Shown here in pieces: positions 1-6,046 of a DNA stretch of 6,796 nucleotides. Numbering within the stretch: the first letter of the stretch is position 1; each line of letters starts with the position of its first letter. This DNA is from Methylobacterium sp. GTDB taxonomy: Bacteria > Pseudomonadota > Alphaproteobacteria > Rhizobiales > Beijerinckiaceae. The notes beneath the pieces were generated by a model. The model saw only the letters and a list, made by a program, of their open reading frames with translations. It was not told where the DNA came from and made no database searches. Position numbers and translations under genes: made by a program. Where the stretch lies: the NCBI GenBank assembly GCA_021154065.1, contig JAJKJG010000006.1, positions 1 through 6,796 on the forward strand, written 5' to 3'.

Positions 1-464
1 ACGGCCACCAGCACGTGCATGTGCTGCCCGGCCTGCGCGGGGTGCTTCTCGAAGTGCTCCGGCGCCGAGGTCTTCACGCCTTATGGCTGCGCGATCCGAC
101 GGACGATCTCGGTGCGATCCTCGGCCGCCGCATCGCCGCCGGAAAGGCGCTCGTCCTCGAAGCTCTCGGGCTCGGCTTCCGCAAGCACGCCAGCCGCGCC
201 GGGTTCGATACCAATGAGGGGTTTTCGGGCTACCGTTCCTTCGAGCAGCCGACGGATGTCGCGGCCGTGTTCGAGGCCGCCTTTGCGCGGCTCGGCCCGC
301 GGCCGGTGGTCATGTGCCATCCGGCGCATCCGGACCGTGAGCTCGAGCCTTTCGATCCGGTGCCGCGGAGCCGGGCCGAAGAGCTCGCCTATCTCGGCTC
401 GGATCGGTTTGGAGAGCTGCTGGCGGAGCGCGGCATCGAGCTCGTGCCCCGCCCTACGGTCTAA
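1..464 (+). CDS. ChbG/HpnK (YdjC-like) family carbohydrate deacetylase, 3' part
   Basis: This is the C-terminal part of a metal-dependent deacetylase of the ChbG/HpnK (YdjC) family, cut off by the left edge. The first complete codon is at base 3 and the gene ends with TAA at 462-464, leaving about 153 visible residues. The visible part opens with GHQHVHVLPGLR, the conserved second-half histidine motif of the family. About 100 residues later comes CHPAHPDREL, matching the family's C-terminal CHPGxxD-type motif. Between them, residues FDTNEGFSGY form another conserved block. Family members remove acetyl groups from N-acetylated sugars, as in chitobiose use (ChbG) or hopanoid side-chain processing (HpnK). 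The substrate here cannot be told, because the N-terminal catalytic Asp region lies outside the window. A GTG at 15 is in frame, but it lies inside the conserved motif and is not a plausible start. The gene converges on the dismutase gene 75 bp downstream. Confidence 0.85.
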   Translation, partial: GHQHVHVLPGLRGVLLEVLRRRGLHALWLRDPTDDLGAILGRRIAAGKALVLEALGLGFRKHASRAGFDTNEGFSGYRSFEQPTDVAAVFEAAFARLGPRPVVMCHPAHPDRELEPFDPVPRSRAEELAYLGSDRFGELLAERGIELVPRPTV

Positions 465-486
465 GCGTCATCCCGGCCGGAGCATG

Positions 487-518
487 ATCCCGGATAGCGG
501 CTAGGCCGCTTCCGGGAT
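487..518. terminator. Hairpin between convergent genes, possible shared transcript end
   Basis: ATCCCGGA (487-494) pairs with TCCGGGAT (511-518). AGCGGC (496-501) pairs with GCCGCT (505-510) around a TAG loop, with one bulged T at 495. The 14 base pairs sit between two tail-to-tail genes, where a bidirectional terminator would be useful. Neither side has a T-tract, so it is not a classical intrinsic terminator. It may instead stabilise 3' ends, or be a decayed intergenic repeat, because its left edge carries GAGCATGATC. Confidence 0.45.
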
Positions 519-539
519 AACGAGGAGAGGGCAACGAGA

Positions 540-1139
540 TCAGCGCGTCGCCTCGGAATACATTTTCTCGACGTGCTCCCAGTTCACGAGATTTTCGAGG
601 AACGCCTTGAGGTAGTCCGGGCGACGGTTGCGGTAGTCGATGTAATAGGAGTGCTCCCAGACGTCGCAGCCGAGGATGGGCTTCGCGCCATGCACCAGCG
701 GGTTCTCGCCGTTCGGCGTCTTCATGATCGCGAGCTTGCCGTCCTTGACGGCGATCCAGCACCAGCCCGATCCGAACTGCGTCACGCCCGCCTGGATGAA
801 GTCCTCCTTCATCTTGTCGACGCCGCCGAGGTCCTGGGCGATTTTCTTCTCGAGGGTCCCGGGGACCGATCCGCCGCCCTTCGGCTTCATCCACTGCCAG
901 AAATGGATGTGGTTGTAGTGCTGGCCGGCGTTGTTGAAGAGCGGCTGGTTCTTGCCGAACGAGCCCTTCACCACCTCCTCGACGCTCTTGCCCTCGAGTT
1001 CCGAGCCCTTCAGGAGAGTGTTGCCGGTGTTGACGTAGGCCGCGTGATGCTTGTCGTGGTGAAACTCGAGCGTCTCCTTCGACATGTAGGGCTGGAGGGC
1101 GTCGTAGGCATAGGGCAGATCGGGCAGAGTGAACGTCAT
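540..1139 (-). CDS. sodB: Superoxide dismutase, Fe (or cambialistic Fe/Mn) type
   Basis: This 199-residue protein converts superoxide to hydrogen peroxide and oxygen. It has no signal peptide and should be cytoplasmic. The N-terminal domain (about 1-90) has LPYAYDALQPYMS and EFHHDKHHAAYV; the C-terminal domain (about 95-199) has QFGSGWCW and DVWEHSYYIDYRNRRPDYL. The four metal ligands are all visible: His27, His77, Asp159 and His163. Gln73 in NNAGQHYNH sits where iron enzymes keep their active-site glutamine and manganese enzymes have glycine. This favours iron, although alphaproteobacterial members can be cambialistic. The ATG at 1139 is preceded by AAGGAG (complement of 1146-1151) at 6 nt spacing and gives the normal family length. 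The reading frame stays open far upstream, but that part shows no dismutase homology. The gene is monocistronic, divergent from the 1320 gene and convergent with the deacetylase gene. Confidence 0.96.
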   Translation of the reverse strand: MTFTLPDLPYAYDALQPYMSKETLEFHHDKHHAAYVNTGNTLLKGSELEGKSVEEVVKGSFGKNQPLFNNAGQHYNHIHFWQWMKPKGGGSVPGTLEKKIAQDLGGVDKMKEDFIQAGVTQFGSGWCWIAVKDGKLAIMKTPNGENPLVHGAKPILGCDVWEHSYYIDYRNRRPDYLKAFLENLVNWEHVEKMYSEATR

Positions 1140-1209
1140 CGGCCTCTCCTTACGGGTTGTCGTGCCCCCTGGCGGTGCATGAAATGCGCCGGGGCTGTCC
1201 CGGGCAGCG

Positions 1210-1238
1210 TTGTTAAGCCGAGACGGCCAGGACGGCAA
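1210..1238 (-). promoter_or_regulatory. Candidate promoter for the superoxide dismutase gene
   Basis: On the minus strand TTGCCG (1233-1238) and TAACAA (1210-1215) are separated by exactly 17 nt and lie about 70 nt upstream of the dismutase start. The -35 hexamer matches TTGACA at 4 of 6 bases and the -10 matches only weakly (3 of 6). The spacing and position are right, but in a 180-bp region such a match can occur by chance. On the plus strand an even weaker pair (TTGGTT at 1258-1263 and CTCTAG at 1281-1286, also 17 nt apart) could serve the 1320 gene. Confidence 0.25.
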
Positions 1239-1319
1239 CGGCCGAGCCGCCGCGAGCTTGGTTGCAAACCACGGCCAAGCCTCTAGAGTCGCTGAGGGTT
1301 TGGGAGCGCGTCCGGAGGG

Positions 1320-1943
1320 ATGATGGTCATCGCGCTGTATGTGATCGCGCTGGCGATGATCGGCGGCGGCGCGGCGTCCATCGCCTACGGCTACGGCATC
1401 GTCCTGAACGAGCGCGGCTGGACGATGGTGATCTCCGGCGCGACGGTGCTGGCGGGCGGGCTCGTTTTGCTCGGTATCGCGGTCGTCGCGGCACGGATCC
1501 GGCGGATCGAGCGCGAGCTGGCGAATTTCCGCGACCATGTGATGCGGTTGGGGACGGTCTTCCCGTCGCCGCGATCTTTCGAAAGCCGGCCGGCTCCCGA
1601 AGCCGAGGGTCCACCGCCCGCCGCCGAGCGGCGCGGTCCGGTCGCTGCCGTCGGGCAGGAAGAGCAGGCGGTGCTCAAGGCTGCCGACATCATTCCGGAG
1701 TCCGGTCCGCCCGAACCTCCGATGCGGGCCGCCCCGCCACGCGAAGAAGAGCCGGCCGAGCCGGAAACCTCGGGCCCCGCCGTTGTCGGGACCTACAATT
1801 CGGGCGGCAACTCCTATGTGATGTACGCCGACGGCGCGATCGAGGCCGACACCCCGACCGGCCGCTACCGTTTCAAATCCTTGGACGAGCTGAAGGATTT
1901 CATCGCCGCCGGCGGCGAGGACGGCGGACCGCGGAGCGGCTGA
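1320..1943 (+). CDS. Two-helix inner membrane protein with conserved C-terminal tail, function unknown
   Basis: I do not recognise a named function for this 207-residue protein. Two hydrophobic helices, about residues 2-29 and 34-59, are joined by a short NERG turn. A basic, heptad-like stretch (RIRRIERELANFRDHVMRLG, about 60-78) follows and may form a short coiled coil. Next is a Pro/Glu-rich, probably disordered linker (about 82-152). The C-terminal block at about 155-196 contains GTYNSGGNSYVMYADGAIEA, then TGRYRFKSLDELKDFIA. That compact, low-charge block differs sharply from the linker and looks like a small folded beta-rich unit, probably cytoplasmic. GGAGG at 1314-1318 is only 1 nt from the first ATG (1320) and 4 nt from the second (1323), so translation may start at 1323. 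The gene diverges from the dismutase and converges on the oligopeptidase. From memory, similar tails occur in uncharacterised Hyphomicrobiales proteins. Confidence 0.85.
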   Translation: MMVIALYVIALAMIGGGAASIAYGYGIVLNERGWTMVISGATVLAGGLVLLGIAVVAARIRRIERELANFRDHVMRLGTVFPSPRSFESRPAPEAEGPPPAAERRGPVAAVGQEEQAVLKAADIIPESGPPEPPMRAAPPREEEPAEPETSGPAVVGTYNSGGNSYVMYADGAIEADTPTGRYRFKSLDELKDFIAAGGEDGGPRSG

Positions 1944-1958
1944 AGCGTTCCGCCCGCG

Positions 1959-1987
1959 CAAAAAAAGAAGCGCCCCTGAGGGGCGCT
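1959..1987 (-). terminator. Intrinsic terminator for the oligopeptidase transcript
   Basis: AGCGCCCC (1969-1976) and GGGGCGCT (1980-1987) form a perfect 8-bp stem with a TGA loop. On the minus strand the stem is followed by TTCTTTTTTT (complement of 1959-1968), so it is a classical intrinsic terminator for leftward transcription. It lies about 130 nt beyond the stop of the 2120-4246 gene and only 16 nt beyond the stop of the opposing gene. On the plus strand no T-tract follows, so it should not stop the 1320 transcript efficiently. Confidence 0.85.
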
Positions 1988-2054
1988 CGCTAAAAGGTGC
2001 CGGCCGGTGGGGGCAGAGAATGGCCGGTGATACCCATTCAACGCGGCCCCCGAC

Positions 2055-2084
2055 AGCCGGTTCCAACCGGCTTTAAATTTTTTT
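2055..2084 (+). terminator. Intrinsic terminator for the 1320-1943 transcript
   Basis: AGCCGGT (2055-2061) pairs with ACCGGCT (2066-2072) around a TCCA loop, followed by TTAAATTTTTTT (2073-2084). The U-tract is on the plus strand, about 110 nt beyond the stop of the membrane protein gene. It is also only 36 nt short of the opposing oligopeptidase stop codon. Confidence 0.8.
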
Positions 2085-2119
2085 CGGGCGGGTTTAGGCA
2101 ATGGCGAAGCTGGCCGTGG

Positions 2120-4246
2120 TCATGCGGCCGAGCGCGCCTCCACGTCCTCGAACCCCTCGATTGCCCGGACCGCGAAGGCGTAGATCAGGCCGACCTCCTC
2201 GAGGCGGTCGAACCGCCCCGCCGCCCCGGCGTGCCCGGCCTCCATGTTGATCTTCAGGAGCACCGGGCCGCCACCGCTCATGGTGGCGCGCAGGCGCGCG
2301 ACCCACTTCGCCGGCTCCCAATAGGTCACCCGCGGATCGGTGAGGCCGCCGAGCGCGAGGATCGGCGGGTAGCGCTGCGGCTTCACGTTGTCATAGGGGG
2401 AATAGGACAGGATGGTGCGGAAATCCGCCTCGGATTCACCCGGATTTCCCCACTCCGGCCATTCCGGCGGAGTCAGCGGCAGGTCGCCGTCGAGCATCGT
2501 GTTGAGGACGTCGACGAAGGGCACGTCGGCGACGATGCCGGCGAAGAGGTCGGGAGCCATGTTCGCGACGGCGCCCATGAGCATGCCGCCGGCGCTGCCG
2601 CCATGGGCGACGATGCGCCCGCGCGCCGTGTAGCCCGCCGCCGTCAGCGCTTCCGCGCAGGCAACGAAGTCCTTGAAGGTGTTGGGCTTGTTCTCGCGCT
2701 TGCCCTGCGTGTACCAGCCCCAGCCCTTCTCCGTGCCGCCGCGGACATGGGCGATGGCGTAGACGAAGCCGCGGTCGACGAGGGAGAGCGGGCTGGTGCG
2801 GAAGTTCGCCGGCATCGAGGAGCCGTAGGAGCCGTAGCCGTAGAGGAGGCACGGCGGCTTACCGTCGAGGACGAGCCCGCGGCGGTGCAGGAGCGAGATC
2901 GGGACCTGCTCGCCGTCGGGCGCCGTCGCGAAGATCCGGCGCGTCACATAGGCGGATGGGTCGTGGCCGCTTGGGACCTCCTGGCGCTTGCGCAAGACGC
3001 GCGCGCGGGTGCGCACATCGTAGTCGTAAACCTCGCTCGGCGTCGCCATCGAGGAATCGGAGAACCGGATGGTCTCGGTGTCGAACTCGTAGCCGGGGCT
3101 GACGGTCAGCGAATAGGCCTCCTCGTCGAAATCGACGGCGTGCTCCGCCCCGGTCCAGATGTCGCGCACGACGATGCGCGGGTTCGCGTCCTGGCGCTCG
3201 AGCCGCACGAGATGGCGGGCGAGCGCCATGTGGAAGAGGATCATGATGCCCGGCCGGTGCGGGATGAGCTCGCGCCAGTTCCGGCGTTCGGACGCGGCGA
3301 GCGGCGCCGTGACGATCTTGAAATCCTCGGCGGCGTCGGCGTTCGTCAGGATGACGAGGTCGCTGCCGTGGTGGTCGACCGAATAAAGCACGCCCGCGTC
3401 GCGGGCGGCGACGAGCCGGGGCGAAGCGCTCGGGTCCTTGCGGTCGAGCAGCCACACCTCCGAGGTCTCGTGATTGCTGACCGTCAGCACGATGAAGAGC
3501 GCCGAGGTCGTGACGTCGAGATCGATGAACCAGCCGGATTCGGTCTCCTCATAGACAAGCGCGTCCTCCGCCGCCGGCGTGCCGATGCGGTGGCGCTTGA
3601 CCCGGACCGGGCGATGCTTTTCGTCGACCTCGACATAGTAGAAGGTCTCCGAATCCGAGCACCACACGACTTCGCCCGCGGTCGCGAGCACCTCGTCGGC
3701 GAGATCTTTCCCAGTCGCGAGGTCGCGGACCCGGATCGTGAAGAGCTCGGAACCCTTGGTATCGGCGCTCCAGGCGAGAAGCCGATGGTCGGGGGAATGG
3801 TCGGCGTCGTGGAGATCGAAGAACGCGGCGCCCTTCGCTTCGGCATCGCCGTCGAGAAGAATCTCGGACTGTCCACCGTTGCGCGGCTCGCGGCAGACGA
3901 GCGGGTGCTGGCCGCCCTCGCGGTAACGGGTCGAGTAGGCGAAGGCGCCGTCGACCTCCGGCACGGTCCAGTCGTCCTCCTTGATGCGGCCGCGCATTTC
4001 GGCGACGATTTGCTCGCGCAGCGGCGCCGCGCCGGCGAGCACCGCCTGCGAAAACGCGTTCTCGGCCTCGAGGTGGGCTCGGATCCGCGGCGGCAGGACG
4101 GCCGGGTCCTTGAGCACGTCCATCCAGTTGGCGGCCTTGAGCCAGGCGAAATCGTCGCGCAGCCGAACGCCGTGGACTTCGAACTCGCGCGGCTCGGCAA
4201 AGACCGGCGGCTCGGACGGTGGCAGCTGCAGGCGATCGCTCTTCAT
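2120..4246 (-). CDS. ptrB: S9 family prolyl oligopeptidase, protease II (oligopeptidase B)-like
   Basis: This 708-residue serine peptidase matches the usual length of oligopeptidase B (about 690 residues). It has the two-part S9 architecture: a seven-bladed beta-propeller domain (about 80-425) that restricts entry to short peptides, and an alpha/beta-hydrolase domain (about 430-700). The catalytic triad is visible as Ser551 in HGGSAGG, Asp637 in GGLTDPRV and His672 in EAGHAGAAG. Further family signatures are YGYGSYG (469-475), AHVRGGTEKGWGW (about 499-511) and VPFVDVLNTMLD. There is no signal peptide, so it is probably cytoplasmic and degrades short peptides, typically after basic residues. 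The region that supplies acidic S1 residues reads PPEWPEWGNP, where enterobacterial enzymes have GEFEEWGNP, so specificity may differ. ATG at 4246 gives the family start; an in-frame TTG at 4321 adds 25 unconserved residues. The ribosome binding site is weak. It is divergent from the mucR-like gene. Confidence 0.93.
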   Translation of the reverse strand: MKSDRLQLPPSEPPVFAEPREFEVHGVRLRDDFAWLKAANWMDVLKDPAVLPPRIRAHLEAENAFSQAVLAGAAPLREQIVAEMRGRIKEDDWTVPEVDGAFAYSTRYREGGQHPLVCREPRNGGQSEILLDGDAEAKGAAFFDLHDADHSPDHRLLAWSADTKGSELFTIRVRDLATGKDLADEVLATAGEVVWCSDSETFYYVEVDEKHRPVRVKRHRIGTPAAEDALVYEETESGWFIDLDVTTSALFIVLTVSNHETSEVWLLDRKDPSASPRLVAARDAGVLYSVDHHGSDLVILTNADAAEDFKIVTAPLAASERRNWRELIPHRPGIMILFHMALARHLVRLERQDANPRIVVRDIWTGAEHAVDFDEEAYSLTVSPGYEFDTETIRFSDSSMATPSEVYDYDVRTRARVLRKRQEVPSGHDPSAYVTRRIFATAPDGEQVPISLLHRRGLVLDGKPPCLLYGYGSYGSSMPANFRTSPLSLVDRGFVYAIAHVRGGTEKGWGWYTQGKRENKPNTFKDFVACAEALTAAGYTARGRIVAHGGSAGGMLMGAVANMAPDLFAGIVADVPFVDVLNTMLDGDLPLTPPEWPEWGNPGESEADFRTILSYSPYDNVKPQRYPPILALGGLTDPRVTYWEPAKWVARLRATMSGGGPVLLKINMEAGHAGAAGRFDRLEEVGLIYAFAVRAIEGFEDVEARSAA

Positions 4247-4598
4247 CGTCAGGTGTCCGGCTTGGGCACAGGGGGTTGGGTGCGGATGTGGGGTTATGGC
4301 GCGGCCGCACAAGTCGGACAAGCGCTGGCAATCCTTGCCTGTCGCAACCGTTTCTTGCGTGGTTCTGCCGGCGTGTTGCAGGAAATCATGGTGAAATCCT
4401 GAATGTTCGGGAATTTTCTACTTGTGTTCTGTCTCGGGCTGATCTAATCGAGACCATAATCTGGGCGGCGAGCCCTAGTTCCACGCCCGCGCCAGCGTCG
4501 ACAAGCTTAGAGACTAAGATTTCGCTTCAGCGGGCGACCGGTGTACGAACCTTGGACTCGGCGGCAAAAGTTCACAGGACCAGCAAGGAAAGCACTCA
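4247..4598. promoter_or_regulatory. Divergent intergenic region between oligopeptidase and mucR-like genes
   Basis: These 352 bp hold no protein gene I can support. The half nearer the mucR-like gene (about 4380-4530) is clearly richer in A/T than the rest of the window. It contains GAAATC repeats (4383-4388 and 4393-4398), the arms CAGGA/TCCTG (4379-4383 and 4397-4401), CATAAT (4455-4460) and TAAGAT (4515-4520). CATAAT matches the -10 consensus at 5 of 6 bases but has no good -35 at 16-18 nt. TTGTGT (4422-4427) with TAATCG (4445-4450) at 17 nt is a weaker alternative. MucR/Ros proteins bind AT-rich sites in their own promoters, so autoregulation here is a reasonable inference. The promoter of the oligopeptidase gene must also lie in this region but is not obvious. 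Confidence 0.5.
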
Positions 4599-5024
4599 AT
4601 GAGCGAGAACGCCTCTTCCACCTATATCGACCTCGCTGCCGACATCGTTTCGGCCTATGTGAGCAACAATTCGGTCCCGGCGGGCGACCTGCCCGGCCTG
4701 ATCAGCCAGGTGCATCTCGCACTGGCACGGGTCGGGAACGGCGCCGCCGAAGCCTCGGCCGATGCGCCGAAGCCGGCAATCGCGATCAAGAAGTCGATCA
4801 CGCCCGACTACATCATCTGCCTCGAGGACGGCAAGAAGTTCAAATCGCTGAAGCGTCACCTGCGCACGCAGTACAACCTGACGCCGGAGCAATACCGCGA
4901 GAAGTGGGGTCTCGCTCCCGACTATCCGATGGTCGCCCCGAGCTATGCCAAGGCGCGCTCGGACCTTGCCAAGGAGATGGGCCTCGGCCAGCAGCGCCGG
5001 AAGCGCCGCGCCCGCGCGGCGTGA
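4599..5024 (+). CDS. mucR: MucR/Ros family transcriptional regulator with non-canonical zinc site
   Basis: This 141-residue DNA-binding protein belongs to the prokaryotic zinc-finger (Ros/MucR) family. In alphaproteobacteria these proteins regulate exopolysaccharide, motility, virulence and cell-cycle genes by binding AT-rich DNA. The N-terminal part (about 8-45, YIDLAADIVSAYVSNN and LPGLISQVHLAL) is the oligomerisation region; a linker follows at about 46-65. The finger domain (66-125) reads ITPDYIICLEDGKKFKSLKRHL, then TPEQYREKWGL and DYPMVAPSYAKARSDLAKEMGLG. The tail QQRRKRRARAA is strongly basic. Candidate ligands are Cys74, Asp77 and His87, but Gln91-Tyr92 occupy the place where classical members carry the last His. 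Some family members fold without zinc, so loss of metal is possible. AAGGAA (4585-4590) lies 8 nt before the ATG. Several MucR-like paralogues are common per genome, so the symbol marks the family only. Confidence 0.93.
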   Translation: MSENASSTYIDLAADIVSAYVSNNSVPAGDLPGLISQVHLALARVGNGAAEASADAPKPAIAIKKSITPDYIICLEDGKKFKSLKRHLRTQYNLTPEQYREKWGLAPDYPMVAPSYAKARSDLAKEMGLGQQRRKRRARAA

Positions 5025-5045
5025 GCCAGCCGACATTCGCGACGG

Positions 5046-5074
5046 AAAGCCGCCGGTTCCGGCGGCTTTTTCTT
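5046..5074 (+). terminator. Intrinsic terminator of the mucR-like gene
   Basis: AAAGCCGCC (5046-5054) pairs perfectly with GGCGGCTTT (5061-5069) around a GGTTCC loop. The T-rich end TTTTTCTT runs through 5067-5074. It starts 22 nt after the stop codon, a textbook rho-independent terminator for the rightward transcript. On the minus strand the A-tract becomes TTT after the stem (complement of 5046-5048), so some stopping of leftward transcripts is also possible. Confidence 0.9.
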
Positions 5075-5113
5075 AGAGCGCGATGACGTCTCGTCGAGTC
5101 GTCATCCCGCTCT
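5075..5113. repeat. 39-bp imperfect palindrome, first half of a compound intergenic repeat
   Basis: The segment reads as one long hairpin. AGAGCG (5075-5080) pairs with CGCTCT (5108-5113). GATGACG (5082-5088) pairs with CGTCATC (5100-5106). CTC (5090-5092) pairs with GAG (5096-5098) around GTC. Only the facing C/C and T/T positions are unpaired. It directly follows the mucR terminator, and 10 bp later a second palindrome begins. The block CGTCATCCCG (5100-5109) recurs at 466-475 in another intergenic gap of the window. Confidence 0.6.
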
Positions 5114-5121
5114 ACCTGTTT

Positions 5122-5168
5122 GAGCATGATCTTTTCCGAAAACCGGTAGCCACTTTTGGGGATCATGC
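5122..5168. repeat. Rhizobial-type GAGCATGATC...GATCATGC dispersed palindromic repeat
   Basis: GCATGATC (5124-5131) and GATCATGC (5161-5168) are perfect inverted arms around a 29-nt centre containing TTTTCCGAAAACCGG and CCACTTTTGGG. Its inner complementary tracts (AAAACCGG, and ACTTTTGG further right) give partial pairing. I recall closely similar elements as frequent intergenic repeats in Hyphomicrobiales genomes. The left arm GAGCATGATC also occurs at 480-489 downstream of the deacetylase gene. It lies between the mucR terminator and the stop codon of the opposing desaturase gene, 7 bp from the latter, and may act as a shared 3' end structure. Confidence 0.7.
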
Positions 5169-5175
5169 CTAGCGT

Positions 5176-5973
5176 TCAATCCTTCCGCAGCGGCTGGAGC
5201 AGCATGCGGTCGAGCCGCAGCTCCTTTTCGTCCCGGAACTGCGAGATGCCGATCGTCATGCCGTCGTGCCCGGCCGCGGGCGCCGCCCGATAGGTGCCGA
5301 ACAGGCGGTCCCACCAAGGCAGGTTGAAGCCGAAATTGCTGTCGGTTTCGCGCCGCTCGATCGAGTGGTGGACCCGGTGCATGTCGGGCGTCACGACGAA
5401 CAGGCGCAGCACACGGTCGAGCCGAGGCGGCAGCGCGATGTTGCCATGGCTGAACATCGAGGTCGCGTTGAGGAGGACCTCGAAGGCGAGAACGCCTAAC
5501 GCCGGCGCGCCGAGCGCGGTGACGATCGCGATCTTGATGATCATCGACAGCACGATCTCGACCGGATGGAACCGCACCCCGGTGGTGACGTCGAATTCGA
5601 GATCGGCGTGATGCATGCGGTGAAGCCGCCACAACAGCGGCACGGCGTGGAAGAGCACGTGCTGGAGATAGATCGCCAGGTCGAGGACGACGACCGCCAT
5701 CCCGATCTTCACCCAGACGGGCAGGGCGAGGTTGTTGAGAAGCCCCCAGCCGCGCGCCTCGCCGAGGAGCGCCGCGCCGACCGCCGCCGTCGGGAACAGC
5801 AGCCGCAGCACCAGCGTGTCGACGATCACAACCCCGAGATTGCCGGGCCAGCGCGAGGCGCGGCCGATTTCCTGCGCCCGACGCGGCGCCCGCAGCTCCC
5901 ACAGCGCGAGAACGGCGAAAACGGCGGCGAAGCACGCCAATCGGATCAGGGGCTCGTGGGAGAGGACGCTCAT
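5176..5973 (-). CDS. Fatty acid hydroxylase / sterol desaturase superfamily membrane protein
   Basis: This 265-residue integral membrane protein has the histidine boxes of the di-iron hydroxylase/desaturase superfamily. They are His105-His109 (QHVLFH), His118-His121-His122 (HRMHH), His136 (FHPVE), His186 (SHGN) and His199-His202-His203 (HRVHH). Hydrophobic segments at about 8-27, 46-70, 86-107 and 138-172 fit an inner-membrane protein with the histidine boxes on the cytoplasmic face. Such enzymes use oxygen and a reducing partner to hydroxylate or desaturate lipid chains, sterols or carotenoids. The substrate cannot be told here, and no lipid pathway gene is adjacent. The C-terminal WWDRLFGTYR motif is typical of bacterial members. 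The ATG at 5973 was chosen because the N-terminus then begins with the first membrane helix; an in-frame TTG at 6009 would add 12 unconserved residues. Neither start has a good ribosome binding site. Confidence 0.92.
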   Translation of the reverse strand: MSVLSHEPLIRLACFAAVFAVLALWELRAPRRAQEIGRASRWPGNLGVVIVDTLVLRLLFPTAAVGAALLGEARGWGLLNNLALPVWVKIGMAVVVLDLAIYLQHVLFHAVPLLWRLHRMHHADLEFDVTTGVRFHPVEIVLSMIIKIAIVTALGAPALGVLAFEVLLNATSMFSHGNIALPPRLDRVLRLFVVTPDMHRVHHSIERRETDSNFGFNLPWWDRLFGTYRAAPAAGHDGMTIGISQFRDEKELRLDRMLLQPLRKD

Positions 5974-6046
5974 CAGGCGGAATCTGGGTGGATCGCCGTC
6001 GCGCAGCAAGTCGGCTCGGCCGACGTCGATACTTACCGTGCGTCAC

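Noticed and set aside
1256..1280. Inverted repeat GCTTGG...CCAAGC in the dismutase divergent region as an operator
   Set aside because: The arms are only 6 bp with a 13-nt gap and match no regulator site that I recognise.
1262..1993. A 243-codon plus-strand frame overlapping the membrane protein gene
   Set aside because: The translation is almost entirely Arg/Ala/Gly, while the overlapping frame from 1320 has proper membrane helices, a ribosome binding site and a structured tail.
1140..2066. Upstream extension of the dismutase reading frame (309 extra codons on the minus strand)
   Set aside because: The extension crosses the opposing membrane protein gene and has low-complexity Arg/Pro-rich translation. 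The true start is fixed by AAGGAG at 6 nt spacing and by the normal 199-residue length.
1997..4402. An 801-codon open frame on the plus strand
   Set aside because: It lies antisense to the oligopeptidase gene, whose catalytic motifs and family length are unmistakable. Its translation is rich in Arg, Val and Asp without any motif, as expected for a GC-driven shadow frame.
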